Part shown: piece by piece, positions 1 through 9,072 of the stretch
Numbering within the stretch: position 1 is the stretch's first letter
How the letters are laid out: every line of letters starts with the position of its first letter
DNA from: an uncultured Rhodospirillaceae bacterium
GTDB lineage: Bacteria; Pseudomonadota; Alphaproteobacteria; UBA8366; GCA-2717185
Direction: 5' to 3'
Length of the DNA: 42,495 nucleotides
NCBI GenBank assembly: GCA_913044215.1
Contig: CAJWOT010000007.1
Span: forward strand, 1-42,495
Program-made: the position numbers and the translations under genes
The notes under the pieces: generated by a model
Databases searched by the model: none
What the model saw: the letters and a program-made list of their open reading frames with translations, nothing else
What the model was told of the DNA's origin: nothing

Positions 1-3
1 GCC

Positions 4-465
4 TCAGGCTATTTCCTCGTACCGAGCGCCCAAATTCTCCGGCAGAGACAGATCGCCGCCGAGGAAATTCAGGAACTTCGGATCGATCCTCTCATACATA
101 TCCAGTTTCAATTGGCAATAGCTGGGGTGCGGCTTCAGCTCCGGATGCGCTTCCTGCCACAACATACCCGTCTGCCAGCCCGTGATCTCTGCACCGGTCA
201 GCGTTTTGAGCGCGTTCGGGATCACCTGATTGTCGCGCCGGTACCGCATGGCGAAAATGAGCGACGGCACGATATCCGTTTTCCCCCGGTCGAGAAGCAT
301 CTGCACCGCGACATCCTTCTGCTCCACGGTTCCCGTCGTCGCCAGCTTGCTGAGCGCGGCGACATCACGGTCGGTCAGTTCCTGCGCGCAGGCGGCACCG
401 GTTGCCAGCACCACCACCGCCAGCACGGAACAGATCGATAGGGTTTGCAGAATTTTATCGAACAT
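4..465 (-). pseudogene. DUF3179-like secreted protein, N-terminal part, interrupted by TGA at 4-6 (would continue past the window edge)
   Basis: Signal peptide MFDKILQTLSICSVLAVVVLATGAACAQ; WQEAHPELKPHP...IDPKFLNFL...RYEEIA then TGA GGC, where I expect EEIxWGG. The ORF-track start at 702 is too far upstream; ATG at 465 is the signal-peptide start. Confidence 0.5.
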
Positions 466-636
466 CGCGTAGCGTTTTACCGTCACCGGCCGGGTATCGT
501 ACAGGGGCTCACTATCATGTGTGGCGAGTTGAACCGGCCCCTCCACTCGAGCCCGCGGGAAATTCTTGGCTGACGCGCCGGGCGCCACGTGGCAGCCTAG
601 CCGTCCTGCGCCCGCTTCTTCGCCGAAACGCCATTC

Positions 637-1842
637 ATGTCCTTCAACCGGCTCGTCATCCTGATGTGCGCCTTTTTGTGGCTCAGCCTGCTGGGCATGC
701 ATTCGGTGCCTGCAATGCTGCCACTGTTCACCGAACTATGGTCGTTGAACTACACTCAAGCCGGCTGGCTTGCCGGGATGAACTACCTGACCTATCTGTT
801 CGGCGTGGCCTATGTCGGGGTCACGGACCGGATCGATGCCAGGCGGCTGCTGATCATCGGCGCGCTGCTCAACGTGGCCGGCTATGGCGGCATGGGGCTG
901 GCGGACGGGTTCTGGAGCGCCCTCGTCTTCCGCGGCATTCAGGGGCTGGGCTTCGCCTGGACCTATATGCCGGGCATCAAGGCGATGAGCGACCGTATCC
1001 CGGGCGACGGCAAGGGGCGGGCCGCGGCAATCTACGTCTCCAGCTTCGCGATCGGATCCGGCGTGTCGGTCTGGATCGCGGCCGAGATCGCCGTTGCCTA
1101 TGGCTGGCAGTGGGCCTTCGTCATCCCCGCGATCAGCAACATCTTCGCGGCCGCGCTGCTGTTCTGGTTCCTGCCGGCGATTTCGGTCGAGGGGGCGAGC
1201 GGGCCGCGCAAACTGCTGCCGGACTTCCGGCCGGTATTCCGCAACCGTGCCTCCGTCGGCTATGTCATCGGCTCCTTCGCACATAATTTCGAGCTGCAGG
1301 GTATCCGGTCCTGGACCGTCACCTTTCTGACCTGGGCCGCCGTAACGCAGCCGGACATCCCCGTCACGCTGAACGCCGCGCTGGCCGCCATGGTTTTGAT
1401 CCTGATCGGCGTGCCGAGCAGTTTCGTCGGCGCCGAATTCGGCCACCGCATCGGGTACGCGCGGACCTCCTATCTGGCGATGATCCTGTCCGGCGTGTTC
1501 GCACTGGCGGTCGGTTTCGCCGTCGCCTGGCCGATCTGGATCTTTGTCGGGATCCTGATCGCCCACAACCTGCTGGTGCTGGTCGATTCCGGCACGCTGA
1601 ATGGCGGCGCGGTCAACACGGCCGACCCGGCGCAGCGCGGCAACACGGTGGCGGCCTTCGGCACCGCGTCTGCGGCCGGCGGGCTGCTCGGGCCGGTCCT
1701 GCTCGGCTACATCCTCGACGTGACCGGCGGCGGCCAGAGTCCGGAAAGCTGGGGCATCGCCTTTGCCGTGCTCGGCGGCGTGATCCTGATCGGCGGCGTC
1801 GCGGTTCGGGTCCTGTCGCAGCCGCGCGAGACAAATGGTTAG
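637..1842 (+). CDS. MFS transporter
   Basis: 401 aa, about 12 hydrophobic segments, MFS-like loop GVTDRIDARRLLIIG. Confidence 0.88.
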   Translation: MSFNRLVILMCAFLWLSLLGMHSVPAMLPLFTELWSLNYTQAGWLAGMNYLTYLFGVAYVGVTDRIDARRLLIIGALLNVAGYGGMGLADGFWSALVFRGIQGLGFAWTYMPGIKAMSDRIPGDGKGRAAAIYVSSFAIGSGVSVWIAAEIAVAYGWQWAFVIPAISNIFAAALLFWFLPAISVEGASGPRKLLPDFRPVFRNRASVGYVIGSFAHNFELQGIRSWTVTFLTWAAVTQPDIPVTLNAALAAMVLILIGVPSSFVGAEFGHRIGYARTSYLAMILSGVFALAVGFAVAWPIWIFVGILIAHNLLVLVDSGTLNGGAVNTADPAQRGNTVAAFGTASAAGGLLGPVLLGYILDVTGGGQSPESWGIAFAVLGGVILIGGVAVRVLSQPRETNG

Positions 1843-1910
1843 GAAGAGCGATTTGCGCCCCTTTGCGCGGATGCTACCGTGAAGACCCCACAGCGTCTGG
1901 AGTGTCGACC

Positions 1911-3140
1911 GTGCAGCCCTTGAAAGATGTCCGCGTTCTCGCCGTCACCGTGTTCCTCGCCGGCCCGTTCCTTAGCATGACACTGGCCCGCTTCGGCGCC
2001 GACGTCATCAAGGTCGAGGTACCGAAGGGCGGCGATCCGGTGCGCGCCCTGGGACCGTTCGCCGGACCGGAAGGCGTCAACCCGACGAAGCAGACCGAGC
2101 AGGACATTCCGACGAAGTTCCTGAAACGCACCCAGGGCGTAAAAAGCGTCACCTTGAACCTCAAAGACCCCGAGGGACGCCGCCTGTTCCTGGAACTCGC
2201 CAAGCAATCCGACGTGGTGATCGAAAATTTGGCGCCCGGCTCGATGACAAGACTGGGGTTGGGCTACGAAGATGTCGCGGCGGTCAATCCGGGCATCGTC
2301 TACTGCTCGATCTCCGGCTATGGCCAGGACGGGCCGCACGCCGACAACCCGGCGCACGACCATCAGATCCAGGCGATGGCCGGGCTGATGGACATCAACG
2401 GGCATCCCGACGGGCCGCCGACCCGCGTCGGCGTCTATGTCAGCGACCTGGTGACACCGCTCTATTCCGCCTTCTCGATCCTGGCCGCGCTGCGCCACAA
2501 GGAACAGACCAGCGAGGGGCAGTATCTCGATGCCTCGATGATGGACACGCTCGCGAGCCTGATGTTCATGGAGCCGCTGGAGGAGTTCCTCGCCGACGGG
2601 CACCCGCCGCGCGCCGGCAACAATGCGCGCACCGGGCCGACCGGCCTGTACCATGTGAAGGATGCCGACGTGATCATCACGGTAGGACACGACCACCGCT
2701 TCGTCGCCCTGTGCGACGCGCTGAAGGCCCCGGAGCTGGGCACGGACCCACGGTTCATCGACGCGATCAAGCGGGCGGAAAACCTCGAAGCGTTACGCGC
2801 CGAACTGCAGGACCGCTTCGCCCGCTTCGAGTGCGACGACATCCTGGCCCGGCTCAAGGAACGGGATGTCCCGGTCGCCCCGGTGCGCACCCTGGACAAG
2901 GTGCTGGCCGATCCGCATTTCCGCGATCGTGGCACCTTGCAACCGATGCGCCACAGCCTGGTCGACGAACCGGTCGAGGACGGCGTCACCGTGGGCTTCC
3001 CGATCAAGTTCTCCAGCGGTCCACTGCCGCAGATGCGCGGCGCGCCCACCCTCGGCATGGACAATGAGGACGTGTTCGGCCGGTTGCTCGATCTGGGCGC
3101 CGAGGAAATCCAGGCGCTGAAGGATAAGGGTGTCGTCTAG
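1911..3140 (+). CDS. CaiB/BaiF family (class III) CoA-transferase
   Basis: QPLKDVRVLAVTVFLAGPFLSMTLARFGADVIKVE; VTLNLKDPEGRRLFLELAKQSDVVIENLAPGSMTRLGLGYE; start taken as GTG 1911. Confidence 0.92.
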   Translation: MQPLKDVRVLAVTVFLAGPFLSMTLARFGADVIKVEVPKGGDPVRALGPFAGPEGVNPTKQTEQDIPTKFLKRTQGVKSVTLNLKDPEGRRLFLELAKQSDVVIENLAPGSMTRLGLGYEDVAAVNPGIVYCSISGYGQDGPHADNPAHDHQIQAMAGLMDINGHPDGPPTRVGVYVSDLVTPLYSAFSILAALRHKEQTSEGQYLDASMMDTLASLMFMEPLEEFLADGHPPRAGNNARTGPTGLYHVKDADVIITVGHDHRFVALCDALKAPELGTDPRFIDAIKRAENLEALRAELQDRFARFECDDILARLKERDVPVAPVRTLDKVLADPHFRDRGTLQPMRHSLVDEPVEDGVTVGFPIKFSSGPLPQMRGAPTLGMDNEDVFGRLLDLGAEEIQALKDKGVV

Positions 3141-3155
3141 GCGCCCGACCCGCCG

Positions 3156-3899
3156 ATGATCGGCGACTTCACCTTCGAGCAACTGCTGCTGGTCGCAGGG
3201 TTCGCGTTCTTCACGCAGATCGTCGGCGGCATCGCGGGGTATGGCACGGGCCTGCTGCTGCCGCTCGTCCTCGTCCCGCTGATCGGCGCGGAGGCCGTCG
3301 TGCCGGTGATCTCGCTGGCGGCACTGATCACCAACCCGACCCGCGCCATCACCTTCTGGAAGTTTCTCGACCGGCGCAAGACGATCTTCGTCACGCTCTG
3401 CGCCCTGCCCGCCACCGCTGTCGGCGCCTACTGGTTCACCCTGCTGACCGGGCGCGGCGCGCAGATCCTGATCGGCTGCCTGCTCATCGCCATGGTGCCG
3501 CTGCGCCATATGCTGCGGCGGCTGCGGGTCCAGCTCAAAGGCGGCGGCATGGCCAGCGCGTCCTTCGGCTTCGGGTTCCTGATGGGTGCGACCCCCGGCA
3601 CCGGCGTGGTGCTGCTGTCGATCCTGATGGCGGCGGGGCTGGCCGGCAATCAGGTCATCGCCACCGACGCCGCGATTTCCGCGTTACTCGGTCTGGTCCG
3701 AACCGGAATCTACGCCGGCTTCGGCGCGCTGCCGTGGGATCTGGCGTTCCTCTCGGTGCTGATCGGCGCGATGGCGACCCCAGGCACCTTGACGGCACGC
3801 TGGATCAGCCGCCGTTTCACGGCTGAATTCCATAACAGTATCTTCGACGTCGTAATCGTGATCGGTGGGAGCGTCCTGCTCTGGCAGGTGTTCGCTTAG
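3156..3899 (+). CDS. Sulfite exporter TauE/SafE family membrane protein
   Basis: Multi-TM 247 aa; GGIAGYGTGLLLPLVLVPLIGAEAVVPVISLAALITNPTRA. Confidence 0.85.
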   Translation: MIGDFTFEQLLLVAGFAFFTQIVGGIAGYGTGLLLPLVLVPLIGAEAVVPVISLAALITNPTRAITFWKFLDRRKTIFVTLCALPATAVGAYWFTLLTGRGAQILIGCLLIAMVPLRHMLRRLRVQLKGGGMASASFGFGFLMGATPGTGVVLLSILMAAGLAGNQVIATDAAISALLGLVRTGIYAGFGALPWDLAFLSVLIGAMATPGTLTARWISRRFTAEFHNSIFDVVIVIGGSVLLWQVFA

Positions 3900-3903
3900 G
3901 GGT

Positions 3904-5109
3904 TTACGCCCCGTCCATGCCCACGATGCAGACCGAGCACACATTCTGGTGCGGGAAGCCGCCCAGATTGTGGGTCAGACCGAAGACCGGCTGCTCGCTG
4001 CGCTGCCGCTCGGCGGCGCGGCCCTGCATCTGCAGATACATCTCGTAGATCATGCGCAGGCCGGACGCGCCGATCGGGTGGCCGAAACATTTCAGCCCGC
4101 CATCGATCTGACACGGGATCTGCCCGTCGGCGTCGTAGAAGCCGTTCATGACGTCGTTGATCGCGCCGCCCTCCGACGAGATGTGCAGATCTTCCATGGT
4201 CACCAGCTCGGTGACGGAGAAGCAGTCATGCACCTCGATCAGGCTGACCTGGTCGCGCGGCTTCTCGATGCCGGCTTCCTCATAGGCGCGCTTCGCCGCC
4301 GTGCGGGTCGTGATGAAGTGACTGCCGTCCCAGGAATTGTGCTGCGATTCCGTGCCGTTCGACACGGCGAGCTGCAGCGCCTTGACCGTCACCAGATCCT
4401 TCTTGCCGAGCGACTTGGCGATCTCCGGCGTGGTCACGATGGCGCAGGCCGCACCGTCCGACACGCCGCAGCAGTCGAACAGGCCGAGCGGCTCGGCGAT
4501 CATCGGCGCGTTCATGACCTTGTCTTCATCGATCTTGTTGCGCAGATGCGCCTTCGGGTTCTTCGACCCGTTGTCATGGCTCTTGATCGAGATATGCGCC
4601 ATGGCCTTCTTCATGTCCTCGCGCGACTTGCCATGCTTCGCGCCATAGGCCGCGGCGAGCTGCGCGAAGTTGCCGGGCGCGGAGGTGTTGGCCCAGAACA
4701 TGTCGTTGACGGCACCGCGGGTGCGCTGCGGCAGGCCGCCATAGCCGGTGTCCTTGAGCTTCTCGACGCCGAGCGCCAGGGCGATGTCGCAGGCCCCGGA
4801 GGCGACGGCATAGACCGCGCCGCGGAAGGCTTCCGAGCCGCTGGCGCAGTAGTTCTCGACGCGCGTCACCGGGATGAAAGGCAGACGCAAGGCCATCGCC
4901 AAGGGCACGCCGGACTTGCCGACATGCTGTTCCTCGATCGCGGTGGAGAACCAGGCGGCCTGGATGTCGTTCTTTTCGATGCCAGAATCCTCCAGCGCCT
5001 CGATGAACGCCTCGACCATCAAATCTTCGGCGTTGTCGTTCCAGCGCTCGCCGAACTTGGCGCAGCCCATGCCCAGAATCGCGACCTTATCCTTGATTCC
5101 CGTAGCCAT
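3904..5109 (-). CDS. Thiolase family protein (SCP2-type acetyl-CoA acetyltransferase-like)
   Basis: KVAILGMGCAKFGERW; active-site VENYCASGSEAFRGA; CFGHPIGASG; HNLGG. Confidence 0.93.
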   Translation of the reverse strand: MATGIKDKVAILGMGCAKFGERWNDNAEDLMVEAFIEALEDSGIEKNDIQAAWFSTAIEEQHVGKSGVPLAMALRLPFIPVTRVENYCASGSEAFRGAVYAVASGACDIALALGVEKLKDTGYGGLPQRTRGAVNDMFWANTSAPGNFAQLAAAYGAKHGKSREDMKKAMAHISIKSHDNGSKNPKAHLRNKIDEDKVMNAPMIAEPLGLFDCCGVSDGAACAIVTTPEIAKSLGKKDLVTVKALQLAVSNGTESQHNSWDGSHFITTRTAAKRAYEEAGIEKPRDQVSLIEVHDCFSVTELVTMEDLHISSEGGAINDVMNGFYDADGQIPCQIDGGLKCFGHPIGASGLRMIYEMYLQMQGRAAERQRSEQPVFGLTHNLGGFPHQNVCSVCIVGMDGA

Positions 5110-5126
5110 GTTCGTCGTCTCCTCGC

Positions 5127-6587
5127 TCAGTCTCCGGCCTCGATCGGCGCGGCTTTCCAGAAATAGCGGCGGAAGCCGCGTTTGCCGTCGTAATCTTTCA
5201 CCCGGAACATCATACGCATCGGCAGGCCCACATCCAATTTGGCACCGGGCGTGACGTCCGTGAAGTCAATCATCATACGCCCGCCCTCGTCGAATTGCAC
5301 CATGCCGTAATAGGCCGGCGGATCGGCGGAATAGGTCAGGCTGTCCGCGGTGTAGGAGTTCATCTTGCCGGTCATTTCGGCGAAGGAATGGTCCTCCTGC
5401 GTGTGAAAGGCCTCGCAGTTTGGATTCACGCAGACCGCGGTCTTCGGGTATTGCAGGGTGCCGCATTTCGTGCATTTGCCGCCGACGAGCCCCAGGATCA
5501 TGTCCTTGTTGCGGTAAAGCGTGGTCATGCCGCTCTGCCGGTCGACCTCTGCGCGCAACCCGTGCTCCGAATTGATCAGTTCGTTGAAGGACAGGAACTT
5601 GTTGTAATTGGTTTCCTCTCGCCGACGGGCAAGATGGCCGTTGATGCCGGTGCGTTTCGGCAGCTTGGCCAGCGCGTCCGTCGTCTCGACCAGGATCGCG
5701 TCCGCGCCCTGTCCGAACCCGACGACCAGAATCTTCTGCCCCGGCGCGGCCTCTTCCAATGCGTTCACCAGCATGACCAGCGGGTGTGCAACGCCGGACT
5801 CGCCCATATTGGCCTGCAGGTTATCGCGCACGCCGTCTCCGGCGACCCCCAGCCGCTTGGCGATCATACCGGCGACGCGGCGCGCAGCCGCCGGGAAGCA
5901 GAATTGATCGACCGCATCGGCCGCGACGCCAGCCTTCGCCAGCATCTTCTCAACCGCATCCGGCACGATCTTGAGATAGCCCTCGTCGCGGATCCAGCGC
6001 TCCTCCCAGACATAGTCGTAGGCGTTGTCCTGGCCGCGGTAATGGTCGACGAAATCGACCGTTTCGGTGTGATATCCCAGCACCGTGGCCACCACGTCGC
6101 CCTCACCGACCAGCAGCGCCGCCGCGCCGTCGCCGGTGGTCAGCTCCAGCGGGTTCGCCGCCTTGGTCCGGCGCTTCTCTCCGCTCGCCAGAAGCACCGG
6201 GCCACCGGCGCCACCCGATGCCTGCAAGGCCGCGATCAGGCCCGAGGTTCCGGCACGCTGCGAGGCCGCGATATCCATGGTCTGAATGCCGCTGTCGAGG
6301 CGCAGTGCCTCGGCCACGATGCCGCTGTTCTGCCGGTCTTGGAACGGATAGCTGGTCGACGCCATGTAGAGCGCGGCCAAGCTATTTCGGTCGAAACCGC
6401 CCAGACAATCACGCGCCGCCTCGACAGCCATGGTGACGCTGTCCTCGTCCCAATTGGCCATCGACCGCTCGCCCTTGGCGAGCCCCTTCAGCGCTGGATT
6501 GAACCAGGAATTCGCGTCCGCGATCGACTGGCGGCTCAAGCGAATGCGCGGCACGTAACCGCCAAAGGACAAAATCCCCGCTGCCAT
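5127..6587 (-). CDS. HMG-CoA-synthase-like (thiolase fold) protein fused to C-terminal DUF35 Zn-ribbon/OB-fold
   Basis: N-term GILSFGGYVPRIRLSRQSIADANSWF; C-term GGKCTKCGTLQYPKTAVCVNPNC Zn ribbon, then an OB-like segment; nucleophile region DIAASQRAGTSG has Gln where Cys is expected. Confidence 0.88.
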   Translation of the reverse strand: MAAGILSFGGYVPRIRLSRQSIADANSWFNPALKGLAKGERSMANWDEDSVTMAVEAARDCLGGFDRNSLAALYMASTSYPFQDRQNSGIVAEALRLDSGIQTMDIAASQRAGTSGLIAALQASGGAGGPVLLASGEKRRTKAANPLELTTGDGAAALLVGEGDVVATVLGYHTETVDFVDHYRGQDNAYDYVWEERWIRDEGYLKIVPDAVEKMLAKAGVAADAVDQFCFPAAARRVAGMIAKRLGVAGDGVRDNLQANMGESGVAHPLVMLVNALEEAAPGQKILVVGFGQGADAILVETTDALAKLPKRTGINGHLARRREETNYNKFLSFNELINSEHGLRAEVDRQSGMTTLYRNKDMILGLVGGKCTKCGTLQYPKTAVCVNPNCEAFHTQEDHSFAEMTGKMNSYTADSLTYSADPPAYYGMVQFDEGGRMMIDFTDVTPGAKLDVGLPMRMMFRVKDYDGKRGFRRYFWKAAPIEAGD

Positions 6588-6741
6588 GTTTCTCTCTCCC
6601 TACGGCCGGTGGCGCCCGTTCAAGCGGACGCGTCGTCTACCGTCACGCGATACACCCTCACGGCGGATTTGTCTATTCGTCGCACCCGTTTCGCGACAAC
6701 CTAGAACCGCCTATAAAGAACGTCAGCGAGGAGAACCGAAG

Positions 6742-8052
6742 ATGCTGACAGCCGTCGAAAACGATCTGTTAACCCGAACCGGACCCGCAGCGCCGATGGG
6801 ACAGTATTTCCGCCGCTTTTGGCAGCCCGTCGCCCTGTCGGAAGAACTGGCGGAAGCGGACGGACCGCCGGTCCGGGTCAATATCCTGGGCGAGGCGCTG
6901 GTTGCATTCCGAGACACGGAAGGCCGGATCGGCTTGATCGACTCCTATTGCCCGCATCGCGGGGCCGATCTGTTCTACGGCCGCAACGAGGAGTGCGGCC
7001 TGCGTTGCGTCTATCACGGCTGGAAGTTCGGCGTGGACGGCAAGGCCATGGATCTACCCAACGTGCCGCCCGGCGTACGCATGCACGATACGATGCGGGT
7101 GAAGGCCTACCCGACGCGGGAATATGGCGGCTATGTCTGGGCGCATCTGGGACCGCCCGCCGAAGAACTGCCGGGCGGCGTGCTGCCTGAAATACCGCAG
7201 CTCGAATTCGGGCAGATTCCATCCGAAAACCGTTACGTCACCAAACAACTCCTGGAATGCAATTGGGCGCAGATCATCGAAGGCGATCTCGACACTTCAC
7301 ACTTTTCCTTCCTGCACATGCCGGCGCCCAGCGTCGCGTCGAACAAGAACCCGGACGCGCCGGCGGACGAGCGCCGTCTGCGCTGGATCCGCAACGACCC
7401 GATGCCGCAATTTTCCATCAAACAGCATGAGGTCGGCTTCGTCGTCGGCGGTATGCGCGAGGCTGACGGCGAGAAGTACTGGCGCATGACGCAATACATG
7501 CTGCCCTCGCACGGCACCGGCCCGTCGACCATGCCGGGCGAAACCTATTTCGGCTTCACCGTCGTGCCCGTCGACGACGAGGCATCCTGGGTCTTCACCT
7601 ATGCCTGGAACCCGGAACGGGTGATCGACGCGGCGGAGCGCGAGAAGCTGGACAACGGGCACGGAGTGATCGCCAAGCTGGGCGAGGACTACCGGCCGCT
7701 CAAGAACCGCTCAAACGACTTCATGATCGACCGCGAGGTGCAGAAGCACCGTACCTTCACCGGTGTCGCCGGTTTGGCCGAACAGGACGCGATGATCCAA
7801 CAGAGCCAGGGCTATATCGCCGACCGCACGCGCGAGAACCTGACCGCCACCGACGCCGCTATCGTCCGCTTCCGCCGCACGGTGATGGAAGCAGCACAAG
7901 CCTTGGCGGACGGCACCGAACCCGAAGCCCCGCAGCTGCATGACTACTACAAGACCCGCCCGGGCAGCTGGTTTGCGGCCGAGGGCGTGCCGTTCGAGGA
8001 CGTGCTGCAGGAACGCTTCGGCGACCCGCTGGGGCGTGTGCCAGTGAACTAG
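6742..8052 (+). CDS. Rieske aromatic ring-hydroxylating oxygenase, alpha subunit (phthalate 4,5-dioxygenase-like)
   Basis: Rieske CPHRGADLFYGRNEECGLRCVYHGW; mononuclear Fe motif EGDLDTSHFSFLH; ATG 6742 with upstream GAGGAGAA. Confidence 0.93.
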   Translation: MLTAVENDLLTRTGPAAPMGQYFRRFWQPVALSEELAEADGPPVRVNILGEALVAFRDTEGRIGLIDSYCPHRGADLFYGRNEECGLRCVYHGWKFGVDGKAMDLPNVPPGVRMHDTMRVKAYPTREYGGYVWAHLGPPAEELPGGVLPEIPQLEFGQIPSENRYVTKQLLECNWAQIIEGDLDTSHFSFLHMPAPSVASNKNPDAPADERRLRWIRNDPMPQFSIKQHEVGFVVGGMREADGEKYWRMTQYMLPSHGTGPSTMPGETYFGFTVVPVDDEASWVFTYAWNPERVIDAAEREKLDNGHGVIAKLGEDYRPLKNRSNDFMIDREVQKHRTFTGVAGLAEQDAMIQQSQGYIADRTRENLTATDAAIVRFRRTVMEAAQALADGTEPEAPQLHDYYKTRPGSWFAAEGVPFEDVLQERFGDPLGRVPVN

Positions 8053-8067
8053 CGCGGAAATTTCGCG

Positions 8068-9018
8068 TTAACCAACCAACGGCATCACTTCCGAGGCGAA
8101 CGCCTCGATCGTGTCCAGCGAACGCTGCACGTCGCTGTCTTCGAAGCCGATTAGCACCGTGTTGAGGCCTGCATCGGCATAGGCGCGGGCGTCTTCGGCG
8201 ATCTGCTCGGCCGAGCCGGAGAAGGCCCATCGGTCGGTGCCGCCGGCCTCCGCGGTAAGCTTGTAGGTCGGGGCGAACATCGCGGTGTCGATCTTGGACG
8301 GGTCACGTCCCGCTTCTTCGGCGAATTTGTGGATATCAGCCAGGGCCGCGGCGAACTTGTCGGGCGTGTCCATCATGTGGCGCGGGTTGCGCATCACCGG
8401 ATACCAGCCGTCGCCAAGCCGCGCTGTGCGCTTGCGCGCCGCCATGCCCTCGCCGCCAATCCAGATGGGCGGACCGCCCGCCTGTACCGGTTTCGGTTCG
8501 AAGGACACGTTCTTGAAGGACACGAAATCGCCGTCATAGACCGGTGCTTTTTCGGTCCACAAGGTCTTGAATGCCTCGATATACTCGTTCGATGCTGCGC
8601 CGCGCCGCTCGAAAGGCGGCGCGCTCAACAACGCCAGTTCCTCACGCATCCAGCCCACGCCGACACCGGCCGTCACCCGCCCCTTCGACAGCAGGTCGGC
8701 GGTGGCAAGCTGTTTCGCCGTCTGAATCGCCGGCCGGTGCGGGATCACCATAACCGAGGTCAGCAGGCGGATCTTCTCCGTCACTGCGGCCGCATAGGTC
8801 AGGCAGGTGAGTTGATCGAGACAGTCGCCCGTGTCGAGCCCGGGCCAGTTACCGTCATCGCTGTAGGGGTATTTCGGGTCGATCTCATGCGCAATGATGA
8901 TGTGGTCGCTGATACCGAGATAGGCGTACCCCAGTTCGTCCGCCCTCTGCGCCAGGGCCCGCAGACCGTCTGTCTTTGCCGCGGCGCCACGCGTGCCCAG
9001 ATGCAAACCGAAATCCAT
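8068..9018 (-). CDS. LLM class (luciferase-like) flavin/F420-dependent oxidoreductase
   Basis: MDFGLHLGTRG...LGYAYLGISDHIII...LLSKGRVTAGVGVGW. Confidence 0.92.
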   Translation of the reverse strand: MDFGLHLGTRGAAAKTDGLRALAQRADELGYAYLGISDHIIIAHEIDPKYPYSDDGNWPGLDTGDCLDQLTCLTYAAAVTEKIRLLTSVMVIPHRPAIQTAKQLATADLLSKGRVTAGVGVGWMREELALLSAPPFERRGAASNEYIEAFKTLWTEKAPVYDGDFVSFKNVSFEPKPVQAGGPPIWIGGEGMAARKRTARLGDGWYPVMRNPRHMMDTPDKFAAALADIHKFAEEAGRDPSKIDTAMFAPTYKLTAEAGGTDRWAFSGSAEQIAEDARAYADAGLNTVLIGFEDSDVQRSLDTIEAFASEVMPLVG

Positions 9019-9072
9019 AGCGTTTCCTCCCTGTCTACCGAATTCGCGTTCAGAGGGTCTCTGAACGTTTCG

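Noticed and set aside
3865-6704. Long plus-strand ORFs (433 aa and 469 aa)
   Set aside because: Antisense shadows of the thiolase and HMGCS/DUF35 genes, no recognisable domain.
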